A stretch of DNA of 64,000 nucleotides, taken from the NCBI GenBank assembly GCA_905205665.1, contig CAJLEF010000002.1, forward strand, positions 87,666 through 151,665. Reading direction: 5' to 3'. Source of the DNA: an uncultured Bacillota bacterium. Lineage in GTDB: Bacteria; Bacillota_I; Bacilli_A; RF39; UBA660. Shown one piece after another: positions 41,553 through 49,279 of this stretch; position 1 is the stretch's first letter, and every line of letters starts with the position of its first letter. Under the pieces are notes generated by a model. That model saw only the letters and a program-made list of their open reading frames with translations. It was not told the DNA's origin and did not search any database. The translations under genes and the position numbers were made by a program.

Positions 41553-42893
41553 TTAATTAGGGTAATAAAGGGCCCTTTGACCAAATAAATTATAAATTTT
41601 ATTAAACTGGGTTCTATCATATCTTTTAATAGTGCCTGTAAAAGAATCGGATACTAAAACACTATGATTACTAAACCCCATAATAACCACACTATGTAAA
41701 TCACCAAGCCAGTTGATTCTTTCACCTGTTGGTTTATAAATCCAAGAGTTATAAATTTCAGTATCTATAAGATTAATGGAAATCCATACTTGCACAGGAA
41801 TACCATTTTGCACAAAATTTAAAACACTATCTAAGGAATGTCCTGTGTAATCAATCATACCAGTTTTAAACTTGTTAGCCACCGTTTGAATTGGCTTTTG
41901 ATAAACACCATAGCCATCCGGATTTCTTGGATCTCCTACAAATTCTATCTCAGGATTACCTCCATATAAAGTACCATCTTCTAAGTAAGGAGCATCTCCT
42001 TTTGGCAAAGCTTCGATGATTTCATTAAGGGTAACATTTACGTTATAAAAACGCAGTAAATTATAAAGGGCAACACTTTCACAGCCATTAGGATAATTAG
42101 GATATTGAGAAAAAGTTGGAAAATTAGAAATTTCATAAGTAACTTCTTTCGGAATAATAGTAATTGTCCTTTTTTCTTTTGCAGTATTTCCTAAAGAGTC
42201 TGATGCTTCATAGTAAATAGTATACGTTCCTGGCACTTGATAATTTACTTTACTATCATCTACTGTAAAACTAACCGTCCCAAATCTTTTGTCTTCAGCC
42301 GTGACACCTGCATATAAATCTACCGTTTCTCCCACCTCAATAATAAGGGAAGATAACCCTTCAAAAACAGGAGGATCTTTATCTTCAATAATATTAAGGG
42401 TTGCATCCATATTGGCTTGATTACCATATTTATCCGTGACAATAATATTTACGGCTTGACCACCTAATTTCTTTTCAACCACGATAGGTTCCATCGAATA
42501 CTCTGATAAATCTTCGACATTTACAATAAAATCTTCAACCGTTGGAAGTTCTTCATCAATATAAATTTCTAAATCCTGTACTTCTATTAAAGGAGCAGTC
42601 GTATCTACAATTTTAACAAGGATAGAATAAGTAAAAATATTTACCTTTAGTTTAACTTGATAATTTCCAACCTCTTTTAAAGCACTTAAATCTATATCCG
42701 TACTAGCCATTAGTTTTTCATCATTAATTAAGTCACTTAAAGAAATACTCTCGCCATATTCCTTAATAACATCTTTATTTATTCTTCTACCAATTTGAAA
42801 ATAAAAGAAAGCATAACAACTACTTAGTATAACGAGAACAATTATAACAACACCTAATACTTTCAGCACTTTTTTATTACTTTGAGACACCAC
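41553..42893 (-). CDS. Membrane-anchored C39-like cysteine peptidase with Ig-like repeats
   Basis: 446 residues. N-terminal signal anchor (residues 9-31), then two or three Ig-like/DUF5011-type domains (VDTTAPLIEVQDLEIYIDEE, DKDPPVFEGLSSLIIEVGET, GTYTIYYEASDSLGNTAKEK), and a C-terminal papain-fold domain: NYPNGCESVALYNLL with the nucleophilic Cys and GDLHSVVIMGF with the His. Probable extracellular wall or peptide protease. GTG start at 42893 or 42890 with GTGGTAAACT upstream. Confidence 0.82.
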   Translation of the reverse strand: MVSQSNKKVLKVLGVVIIVLVILSSCYAFFYFQIGRRINKDVIKEYGESISLSDLINDEKLMASTDIDLSALKEVGNYQVKLKVNIFTYSILVKIVDTTAPLIEVQDLEIYIDEELPTVEDFIVNVEDLSEYSMEPIVVEKKLGGQAVNIIVTDKYGNQANMDATLNIIEDKDPPVFEGLSSLIIEVGETVDLYAGVTAEDKRFGTVSFTVDDSKVNYQVPGTYTIYYEASDSLGNTAKEKRTITIIPKEVTYEISNFPTFSQYPNYPNGCESVALYNLLRFYNVNVTLNEIIEALPKGDAPYLEDGTLYGGNPEIEFVGDPRNPDGYGVYQKPIQTVANKFKTGMIDYTGHSLDSVLNFVQNGIPVQVWISINLIDTEIYNSWIYKPTGERINWLGDLHSVVIMGFSNHSVLVSDSFTGTIKRYDRTQFNKIYNLFGQRALYYPN

Positions 42894-43088
42894 AGTTTAC
42901 CACATACCTTTTATCAAATATATCATAATTAATAGGTAGATAAAAGAAGACATTTTCATTTATGTCAAGTCACTTTTTAAAATTTTCTTTCATAAAATAG
43001 GATAAGATTCTTTCTTTCGCACTTTTTAGCAACTTAAAAGAGGTTATGTTTTTTCCTATGTAAAAATAAATACACAAGGAGTATGTGT

Positions 43089-43568
43089 ATGATTGATGTT
43101 GGTGAAAAAATTAGATATATAAGAGAAACTTATGATGTGAAAGGAAATGAACTGGCCGATATTTTAAACATTTCAAAATCTTCGATTTCACATTACGAAA
43201 AAAATGACCGCGATGTTCCTTTACGAAATCTGGTCAAAATATCCAATTACTTTGATTTATCTTTAGATTATATTCTCAATTTAACAGATATTAAACGTTA
43301 TGAAGATTTAAAAAAGCCTGTCGATTTAAAAATCACTAGTGAAAGAATTAAACAAATTTGTTTAGATCAAAAATGGACGAATGTAAAAATGGCGAAAATA
43401 CTTAATACAACCGAGTCAAATATCAGGAAGTATAAAACCGGTCAAACGCTTATCTTAACTGCTTTTGCTTTAGAGCTTGCCAGCAAATATAACTATTCTT
43501 TAGATTGGTTAACAGGTCGAACAGAAAATAAATTTATCAAAAAAGACATCTATCAAAAATCAAGATAA
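43089..43568 (+). CDS. Regulator with two XRE helix-turn-helix domains
   Basis: 159 residues. First domain (residues about 5-65): GNELADILNISKSSISHYEK. Second (about 85-145): WTNVKMAKILNTTESNIRKY. Between them a short acidic linker (KRYEDLKKPVDLK). Tandem XRE domains in one chain suggest a monomer recognising a pseudo-palindrome, or a dimer over a longer site. ATG 43089 with AAGGAG seven bases upstream; ATG 43083 is too close. No obvious target beside it. Confidence 0.82.
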   Translation: MIDVGEKIRYIRETYDVKGNELADILNISKSSISHYEKNDRDVPLRNLVKISNYFDLSLDYILNLTDIKRYEDLKKPVDLKITSERIKQICLDQKWTNVKMAKILNTTESNIRKYKTGQTLILTAFALELASKYNYSLDWLTGRTENKFIKKDIYQKSR

Positions 43569-43580
43569 ATGTCTTTTTTT
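43545..43580. terminator. Bidirectional terminator between the XRE gene and rplT
   Basis: GACATCTATC and GATAAATGTC form a stem with one mismatch, flanked by T runs on both strands. Confidence 0.75.
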
Positions 43581-43581
43581 A

Positions 43582-44148
43582 TTATTTTAAATTGCTAATT
43601 AATTCGTCTTTTTTCATAGTAGAATAACCTTTTAAGCCTTGTTCTTTAGCAACTGCTTTTAATTCAGCTAAAGTCATTTTACTATAATCTTTTGTAGAAG
43701 CTTCTTCTTTAACTTCTTCTTTCTTTTCTACTTTTTTTGAAGTTTTTTCTTCTTTTACTTCTTCTTTAACAGCTTTTGTCTCTTTAACTCCGCCATTTAA
43801 AGCTTTTTTAGAAACTTCAACTAACTCAGTGAAAGCCTTAGGATTATCGATAGCTAATTCACTTAACATTTTACGGTTGATTTCAATACCAGCAATTGAT
43901 AAACCGTTCATGAATTTAGAATAACTAATATCATTCATACGGCATGCTGCATTGATACGTGTAATCCAAAGTTTTCTGAAATCTCTTTTCTTTTGACGAC
44001 GATCTCTATAAGCATAAGCTCCACTATGGAAAACTTGTTCTTGAGCCGTTTTATATAAACGATGTTTGCTACCAAAATATCCTTTTGCTTGTTTTAATAC
44101 TTTTCTTCTTCTGTTTTTAGAAACAGTTCCGCCTTTAACTCTTGCCAT
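43582..44148 (-). CDS. rplT: 50S ribosomal protein L20 with C-terminal extension
   Basis: 188 residues against about 118 usual. The first 118 residues are ordinary L20: RRRKVLKQAKGYFGSKHRLY, AYRDRRQKKRDFRKLWITRI, NDISYSKFMNGLSIAGIEIN. They are followed by a Lys/Glu-rich linker and a terminal domain MTLAELKAVAKEQGLKGYST plus KKDELISNL, which resembles the Rho N-terminal/SAP nucleic-acid-binding fold. Last gene of infC-rpmI-rplT. Confidence 0.95.
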   Translation of the reverse strand: MARVKGGTVSKNRRRKVLKQAKGYFGSKHRLYKTAQEQVFHSGAYAYRDRRQKKRDFRKLWITRINAACRMNDISYSKFMNGLSIAGIEINRKMLSELAIDNPKAFTELVEVSKKALNGGVKETKAVKEEVKEEKTSKKVEKKEEVKEEASTKDYSKMTLAELKAVAKEQGLKGYSTMKKDELISNLK

Positions 44149-44163
44149 ATTTACACCACCTTA

Positions 44164-44361
44164 CTAGATAACAGATTTAATTCTGCTAGCTTCTCCTTTG
44201 CTTAATGTTCCTTTGTTACGTCTTTGACGAATTTGTTTTGCACTATCTTTACTTGTTTTATGGTTACTGTTACTTAATTTGTAAGAAAGTTCACCATTTT
44301 TTTTCTTTTTAAAAACTTTGCTACTTGCTTTATGAGTTTTCATTTTTGGTCCTTTAGCCAT
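44164..44361 (-). CDS. rpmI: 50S ribosomal protein L35
   Basis: 65 residues, standard: KMKTHKASSKVFKKKKNGEL, then HKTSKDSAKQIRQRRNKGTL. Between infC and rplT, 15-16 bases from each. Confidence 0.96.
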   Translation of the reverse strand: MAKGPKMKTHKASSKVFKKKKNGELSYKLSNSNHKTSKDSAKQIRQRRNKGTLSKGEASRIKSVI

Positions 44362-44377
44362 TTTAACTTCCTTCTTT

Positions 44378-44902
44378 CTATTTTTTAGGTGCTAAGATGA
44401 TATACATATTACGTCCTTCTTGTTTTACTGGCGTTTCTATAGTACTCATCTCATTTAATTTTTCAGCAAATTTATTTAATACTTCACGACCTAATTCTGG
44501 ATGAGCCATTTCTCTTCCTCTAAAACGAATAGAGGCTTTTACTTTGTGCCCACGTGTTAAATAATCTCCTGCATTTTTAACTCTTGTTTCAAAATCATGA
44601 ATGTCAATGTTGACTGATAAACGATATTCTTTAAGTTCTTTATTCGTTTCTCTTTGTTTTTTCAAAGCATCTTTTTGCTTCTTTTGTTTCTCATAACGAT
44701 ACTTGTTATAATCCATGATTTTCCCAACAGCTGGAGTGGCATTACCACTCATAAGTACCAAATCAAGACCAGCAAAATTGGCAATTGTTTTGGCATCTTC
44801 TAAAGATTTAACACCCATTTGTTCTCCATTAGGTCCGATTACCATTAATTCACTTACGCGAATATTATTGTTAATTGGTAATTCATCCGTCTTCTTTGCT
44901 AT
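44378..44902 (-). CDS. infC: Translation initiation factor IF-3
   Basis: 174 residues. Prevents 50S docking and checks start codons. N-domain DELPINNNIRVSELMVIGPN, NYNKYRYEKQKKQKDALKKQ-like linker (DYNKYRYEKQKK), C-domain VKASIRFRGREMAHPELGRE and PVKQEGRNMYIIL. There is no ATG at the true start: GGAGG is followed by ATT 44908 and ATA 44902. ATA 44902 (product MAKKTDELPIN) has the better spacing, but ATT is the classic infC start in other species. Rare start codons fit infC autoregulation. Confidence 0.93.
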   Translation of the reverse strand: MAKKTDELPINNNIRVSELMVIGPNGEQMGVKSLEDAKTIANFAGLDLVLMSGNATPAVGKIMDYNKYRYEKQKKQKDALKKQRETNKELKEYRLSVNIDIHDFETRVKNAGDYLTRGHKVKASIRFRGREMAHPELGREVLNKFAEKLNEMSTIETPVKQEGRNMYIILAPKK

Positions 44903-44921
44903 ATCAATGCACCTCCATACA

Positions 44922-44952
44922 ATGAAAAAGATGGATAGAAACCCTATCCACC
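44922..44952 (-). terminator. Attenuator in the infC leader
   Basis: Minus strand GGATAG-n5-CTATCC followed by ATCTTTTTC, 15-20 bases before the infC ribosome site. Position and sequence fit an L20-type leader in which termination controls infC-rpmI-rplT. Confidence 0.75.
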
Positions 44953-45060
44953 TATTCATTTAAACAATTTTATAAAGATTTTTTCTTTTATTGTTTTAAC
45001 CCAGTACTATGATACTAAGGTGAACAGATGGATAACTGTTTCTTCGTTCTTTTTCTATAA
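44953..45060 (-). promoter_or_regulatory. L20-type leader of infC-rpmI-rplT
   Basis: About 130 transcribed bases between the promoter and infC. Contains pairs such as GTACT/AGTAC-like and AACAGTTATCC facing GGATAG of the attenuator, which could form the antiterminator. L20 binds this leader in Bacillus; the details here are inferred. Confidence 0.6.
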
Positions 45061-45068
45061 CGTATTCA

Positions 45069-45097
45069 ATACTACCAAAGTTATACGTCTTTGTCAA
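45069..45097 (-). promoter_or_regulatory. Promoter of infC-rpmI-rplT
   Basis: Minus strand TTGACA (45097-45092), 17-base spacer, TAGTAT (45074-45069). Confidence 0.8.
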
Positions 45098-45105
45098 TCA
45101 TTTTT

Positions 45106-46404
45106 TTAGTTTTTATAAATGTTATAAAATGCATGTCTACCTGGATAGATAGCCTCATCACCAAGTTCTTCTTCAATTCTCATAAGTTGATTATATTTAG
45201 CAATACGATCAGTACGAGACATAGAACCTGTTTTAATTTGACCAGCATTAAAGGCAACAGCAATATCAGCAATGGTCGTGTCTTCTGTTTCTCCTGAACG
45301 GTGAGAAACAACTGCTGTATAACCATGGCTTCTAGCAAGTTCCATGGCGTCAAATGTTTCTGTTAAAGTTCCAATTTGGTTTACTTTAATCAAGATGGCA
45401 TTTGCAATGTCTTTATTAATACCTTCTTGTAAAATACTTGTATTCGTTACGAATAAATCATCACCAACTAATTGAACTTTTTTACCTAAACGATCGGTAA
45501 GTTTTTTCCAACCTTCCCAGTCATTTTCACCTAAACCATCTTCAATCGAAATAATAGGATATTTGTTAACAAGTTCTTCAAACCAATCAATCATTTCATC
45601 TGTGGTTTTAGATCCTCCATGACTCTTTACTAAATCATACATTTTAGTTTCTGGATTGTAAAATTCACTGGCTGCCACATCCATGGCGATACAAATATCT
45701 TCACCTGGTTTGTAGCCAGCTTTTTCGATAGCTTCCATAATGCATTTTAATGGTTCTTCATTGTCTTTAAGATTTGGCGCAAAACCACCTTCATCGCCAA
45801 CAGCAGTAACTTGACCAGCTGCTTTTAAAACACTTTTTAAGTTATGGAAGACTTCACTACCCATACGAATGGCTTCATGAATACTTTTAGCTCCAACTGG
45901 CATAATCATAAATTCTTGGAAATCGACGGAAGAATCCGCATGAGAACCACCATTTAATACATTCATCATTGGAACTGGTAATTTCTTAGCATTAGTTCCG
46001 CCTAAATAACGATATAAAGACATTCCATAATGATTAGCAGCACAACGGGCAACTGCCATACTAATACCTAAAATCGCATTCGCACCATATTTAGATTTAT
46101 CTTTAGTGCCGTCTAATTCGATTAATTTTTTATCGATACCTACTTGATCAGTAACATCCATACCAATAATTTCTGGAGCAAGGATATCATTAACATTATG
46201 AACAGCAGTTAAAACTCCTTTTCCCATGAAACGTGATTTATCACCATCACGAAGCTCTAAGGCTTCACGTTCACCAGTAGAAGCTCCACTTGGAACACTC
46301 GCACGTCCCATCTCACCGCATTCCGTATAAACCTCAACTTCAACGGTTGGATTACCTCTTGAGTCAAGTACTTCTCTAGCATGTATATCTATAATTCTTG
46401 ACAT
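45106..46404 (-). CDS. eno: Enolase
   Basis: 432 residues, standard length. Converts 2-phosphoglycerate to phosphoenolpyruvate. Complete motifs: SRGNPTVEVEVYTECG, PSGASTGEREALELRD, VGDEGGFAPNL, SIEDGLGENDWEGWKKLTDR, VGDDLFVTN, and VSHRSGETEDTTIADIAVAF. Single gene between the L20 leader promoter and truB; its own promoter lies upstream. Confidence 0.97.
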   Translation of the reverse strand: MSRIIDIHAREVLDSRGNPTVEVEVYTECGEMGRASVPSGASTGEREALELRDGDKSRFMGKGVLTAVHNVNDILAPEIIGMDVTDQVGIDKKLIELDGTKDKSKYGANAILGISMAVARCAANHYGMSLYRYLGGTNAKKLPVPMMNVLNGGSHADSSVDFQEFMIMPVGAKSIHEAIRMGSEVFHNLKSVLKAAGQVTAVGDEGGFAPNLKDNEEPLKCIMEAIEKAGYKPGEDICIAMDVAASEFYNPETKMYDLVKSHGGSKTTDEMIDWFEELVNKYPIISIEDGLGENDWEGWKKLTDRLGKKVQLVGDDLFVTNTSILQEGINKDIANAILIKVNQIGTLTETFDAMELARSHGYTAVVSHRSGETEDTTIADIAVAFNAGQIKTGSMSRTDRIAKYNQLMRIEEELGDEAIYPGRHAFYNIYKN

Positions 46405-46429
46405 TTTTTATTCCTTCTTTCGAGTTATT

Positions 46430-46458
46430 ATTATACCACTTGAAAATATTTAGGTAAA
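46430..46458 (-). promoter_or_regulatory. Promoter of eno
   Basis: Minus strand TTTACC (46458-46453), 17-base spacer, TATAAT (46435-46430). Confidence 0.55.
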
Positions 46459-46468
46459 TACTTGATGA

Positions 46469-47305
46469 CTAAATTGTTTTGAAAACAAACCGATAAATAT
46501 CGTCATCTTTTTCGTAAATACCGACTATTTGGTCGTTATGGGTCACAAAAATAAGGTCATCTTTGGCTTCTAAAGCAAGCTTATTACCATTTTTAACACG
46601 TCCAAAATTGACTTCATCTAGTTCTACTTTAGGATAAAGAAATAAATTTTCTAAAGTTTTTAAAGGATAAGTTTCGTTTAAATCATTTACGTTAACACAT
46701 TCTTCTAAAGAAATGTTACCTTGTTTTGTCCTTTTTAAAGAGGTCATGGTTGCCACCATTTCCATTTCACTTGCCAAGTCTTCAATCAAGCTTCTAATAT
46801 AAGTACCTTTAGAAACTAATACCCGAAAAGTAATTTCATCTTTTGATATATCTAAAACCTCTAGTTCTTTAATTTGTACTTGTCTTTTAGGTAAGGAAAT
46901 TTCAATATTTTCCCTTGCATATTCATACAATTTTTTCCCATTTACTTTCACAGCAGAATATTTAGGAACCGTTTGTAAGTACTCTTTGGGAAATTTGGCA
47001 AAACATTCCTTAATTTTTTCTTCAGAAGGGTATTTATCATCCCTTTTTATAATTTTACCGGTAACATCCCCCGTATCTGTTAAAATGCCTAGTTTCATCG
47101 TAGCAATATATTCTTTTTCATAAGCGGTAATTTTTGAAACCAACTTAGTGTAAGAACCCAAACAGACCACCAAAACACCAGTAGCAAGTGGATCAAGTGT
47201 ACCAGTATGTCCTACTTTTTTAGTATGATAAATTTTGCATATTTTATTAACGACATCACGACTTGTTACCCCTGACTCTTTATTTATAAATAATACACCA
47301 TTCAT
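46469..47305 (-). CDS. truB: tRNA pseudouridine-55 synthase
   Basis: 278 residues. Makes pseudouridine 55 in the T-loop of tRNAs. GVLFINKESGVTSRDVVNKI start, catalytic Asp in GHTGTLDPLATGVLVVCLG, PPK-like VPKYSAVKVNGKKLYEYAR, and RVLVSKGTYIRSLIEDLA. Starts one base into the stop of rel (TAATG), so it is translated after it from the rel transcript. Confidence 0.95.
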   Translation of the reverse strand: MNGVLFINKESGVTSRDVVNKICKIYHTKKVGHTGTLDPLATGVLVVCLGSYTKLVSKITAYEKEYIATMKLGILTDTGDVTGKIIKRDDKYPSEEKIKECFAKFPKEYLQTVPKYSAVKVNGKKLYEYARENIEISLPKRQVQIKELEVLDISKDEITFRVLVSKGTYIRSLIEDLASEMEMVATMTSLKRTKQGNISLEECVNVNDLNETYPLKTLENLFLYPKVELDEVNFGRVKNGNKLALEAKDDLIFVTHNDQIVGIYEKDDDIYRFVFKTI

Positions 47306-48717
47306 TAAATACCCCTTAAAACTCTTTTTAATTCTTTTTTCATCGTTTCTTTGGCATAAACTGTTTTGGCAATTTTAATATCCTCTTCTGTTGGCAATTC
47401 ATAATTTCCTGTTATAATATTGATTTGATCGCCATCCTTAATACGATAGTTTTTTTCAACACTATTACCATTTACAATGGCTAAACCCATATGTAGTCCA
47501 ATAGTGGTATGAATGGAGTAAGCAAAATCCAGGGCAGTAGCGCCTTGAGGCAAACTACGACGATGACCATCACGATCAAAAAAATCGACTGTTTTCTTAA
47601 AAATATCTTTTTCTATCTTCTGAAAGAAAGCCTTATCATTAGAAGATTCATCATCAAAAGTAAAAACAGATTGAAACATTTGAAAGCCACCACGATGAAG
47701 GAAACTATCATAACTCATTCCATAGGCTGCGGTTGTTTCCATTTTTTTATCTCTAATTTTAACTAGATAGTTTTCTCCACTTGGTGAGGTAATAATATCA
47801 TGTATAGAACGATAATCATTTGGCTTTGGATTACTAATAAAGTCCACAACCGATTTTGAAGGATATAAACCATTAACTATTCCTAAAGCCACATAACAAT
47901 CTTTAAGATTTTGTAAAATAATTTTTAAAGATATCATATCTTCTGAAGCTTTTTGATTTTTTTTATAACGTTCAAAATCAAGATATAGACCATATAAATT
48001 TTTAATACGATACGTCACTTGACTAGCTATTTTTTCACGTGTCAAACCATCTTGAACGCTGGTCATAATGTCTTTCATTTCATTTTCTGACTTTAAAGCT
48101 AATATTCTTTCTTCTTCTGCGACAGCTTGATATTTATCAGGATAGGTATATTGAAAACAAATATCTTCTAACTCATTTTTAATACGATAAGCCCCCGTTC
48201 GTTCCGCTAAAGGGATGTAAACTTGAGTTGTTTCTAGTATTTTTCTTTTTCTCGTTTCTTCACTCCAGTACTTAGCAGTCCTCATATTATGAAGACGATC
48301 AGCAAGTTTTACTTCCACTACTCTTATATCACTAGCACATGAAGTCATTAATTTTCTTAAAGAAGCATAGGTAATAGCCTGTTTAGACATATCCACCCGT
48401 CTTCCTACTTTCGTAACACCTTCGACAAGTTTCACCACATCTTGACCACGTTCATTTTGAAAAAGACTTAAAATATCTTCAGCTGTGTAGTCAGTATCTT
48501 CAATAACGTCATGTAAAAGTCCTGCACAAACGGTCGTACAGTCTTTTTGACTATCAAGAAGAATCTGAGCAACCGCAATAGGATGTGTTACATATTCTTC
48601 TCCACTTTTACGATACACCCCGTTATGAGCATTCACAGCAAACTGATAAGATTTTAAAATATCTTTTTGTTCTTCTTCACTAAATCTTTCTAATCCATTA
48701 AGTAACATACGTTCCAT
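47305..48717 (-). CDS. rel: RelA/SpoT-family protein, hydrolase retained, synthetase degenerate
   Basis: 470 residues, shorter than bifunctional Rel (about 730): HD hydrolase, synthetase-like domain, TGS, and no ACT or zinc-finger region. Hydrolase residues are intact (RKSGEEYVTHP, LLHDVIEDT, KLADRLHNMRT). The synthetase region keeps NPKPNDYRSIHDI but replaces the catalytic EIQIR by LVKIRD and lacks the AAHW motif. It is most likely a ppGpp hydrolase. Strong promoter with an attenuated leader. Confidence 0.88.
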   Translation of the reverse strand: MERMLLNGLERFSEEEQKDILKSYQFAVNAHNGVYRKSGEEYVTHPIAVAQILLDSQKDCTTVCAGLLHDVIEDTDYTAEDILSLFQNERGQDVVKLVEGVTKVGRRVDMSKQAITYASLRKLMTSCASDIRVVEVKLADRLHNMRTAKYWSEETRKRKILETTQVYIPLAERTGAYRIKNELEDICFQYTYPDKYQAVAEEERILALKSENEMKDIMTSVQDGLTREKIASQVTYRIKNLYGLYLDFERYKKNQKASEDMISLKIILQNLKDCYVALGIVNGLYPSKSVVDFISNPKPNDYRSIHDIITSPSGENYLVKIRDKKMETTAAYGMSYDSFLHRGGFQMFQSVFTFDDESSNDKAFFQKIEKDIFKKTVDFFDRDGHRRSLPQGATALDFAYSIHTTIGLHMGLAIVNGNSVEKNYRIKDGDQINIITGNYELPTEEDIKIAKTVYAKETMKKELKRVLRGI

Positions 48718-48731
48718 ATTTTGTCACACTC

Positions 48732-48779
48732 CTAAAACAAAAAACAGACGCTAAGTAGAGTCTGTTTATCTATTCTCAT
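48732..48779 (-). CDS. Putative 15-residue leader peptide of rel
   Basis: ATG 48779 with GTGGAG six bases upstream encodes MRIDKQTLLSVCFLF and stops at 48732. The frame runs through both arms of the terminator that precedes rel. A ribosome on it would occupy or unmask the hairpin, as in translation-coupled attenuators. Conservation cannot be judged from one sequence. Confidence 0.5.
   Translation of the reverse strand: MRIDKQTLLSVCFLF
48735..48767 (-). terminator. Attenuator before rel
   Basis: Minus strand AAACAGAC (48767-48760), loop of 10, GTCTGTTT (48749-48742), then TTTTTTGTTTT. Lies in the rel leader, about 15 bases before the start codon. AAGTGGAG (48793-48786) can instead pair with CTCTACTT (48760-48753), an alternative fold. 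Confidence 0.8.
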
Positions 48780-48807
48780 TAAAAACTCCACTTCGTTCAA
48801 TGATTTC

Positions 48808-48836
48808 ATACTATCATTTAAAAAAAGTAGTGTCAA
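48808..48836 (-). promoter_or_regulatory. Promoter of rel-truB
   Basis: Minus strand TTGACA (48836-48831), 17-base spacer, TAGTAT (48813-48808). Confidence 0.8.
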
Positions 48837-48847
48837 GAAATAATATT

Positions 48848-49279
48848 TTAAAGTAACTTATGCATGTGCCCATTGCTTTCTTTAAAACCTATTTTTTCAT
48901 AAAAAGCCTGACTTTGGTTGCATGCATCTAAAAAGCAACTAGTTAAGAAAGTTTCATAATATTCTCCAATAACATTTTTCTTTCTTAAAACATACTCTAG
49001 AAGTTCTTTGCCTATTTGTTCTTTTTGATAATCCTTTTTTATAAAAAGTTGATCAATATATAAGGATTTTAAATTAACACTGACATAACAAGCCCCTATA
49101 AGTTCAACTTCTTTAAAAGCTCCAAAGACTAAAACTTTACCATTTAAGATATTTTGTTCATAAAAAGTTTGATTAGCATTTAAATAATCAACATCCATAT
49201 CAAAACATTCAAATCGCAGGTATTCTAATTGTTTCACAAGATTTTCATTTGGCAATATCAGTTTATAAGTAATGTTCAT
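48848..49279 (-). CDS. GNAT-family N-acetyltransferase
   Basis: 143 residues. Acetyl-CoA-binding signature region LFIKKDYQKEQIGKELLEYV (R/Q-x2-G-x-G/K type, with the usual Gly replaced by Ile/Gln at one point), followed by CFLDACNQSQAFYEKIGFKE, the GNAT motif B. Substrate unknown. Overlaps rlmN by one base, so it is the last gene of fmt-rlmN-GNAT. Confidence 0.82.
   Translation of the reverse strand: MNITYKLILPNENLVKQLEYLRFECFDMDVDYLNANQTFYEQNILNGKVLVFGAFKEVELIGACYVSVNLKSLYIDQLFIKKDYQKEQIGKELLEYVLRKKNVIGEYYETFLTSCFLDACNQSQAFYEKIGFKESNGHMHKLL

Noticed and set aside
43089..43568. Phage repressor/prophage remnant
   Set aside because: Tandem XRE domains alone are not phage-specific, and no integrase, attachment site or structural gene lies nearby.
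48778..48811. Longer leader frame beginning at an ATG in the rel -10 region
   Set aside because: It starts at or before the expected transcription start and lacks a ribosome site; only the internal 15-codon frame is supported.
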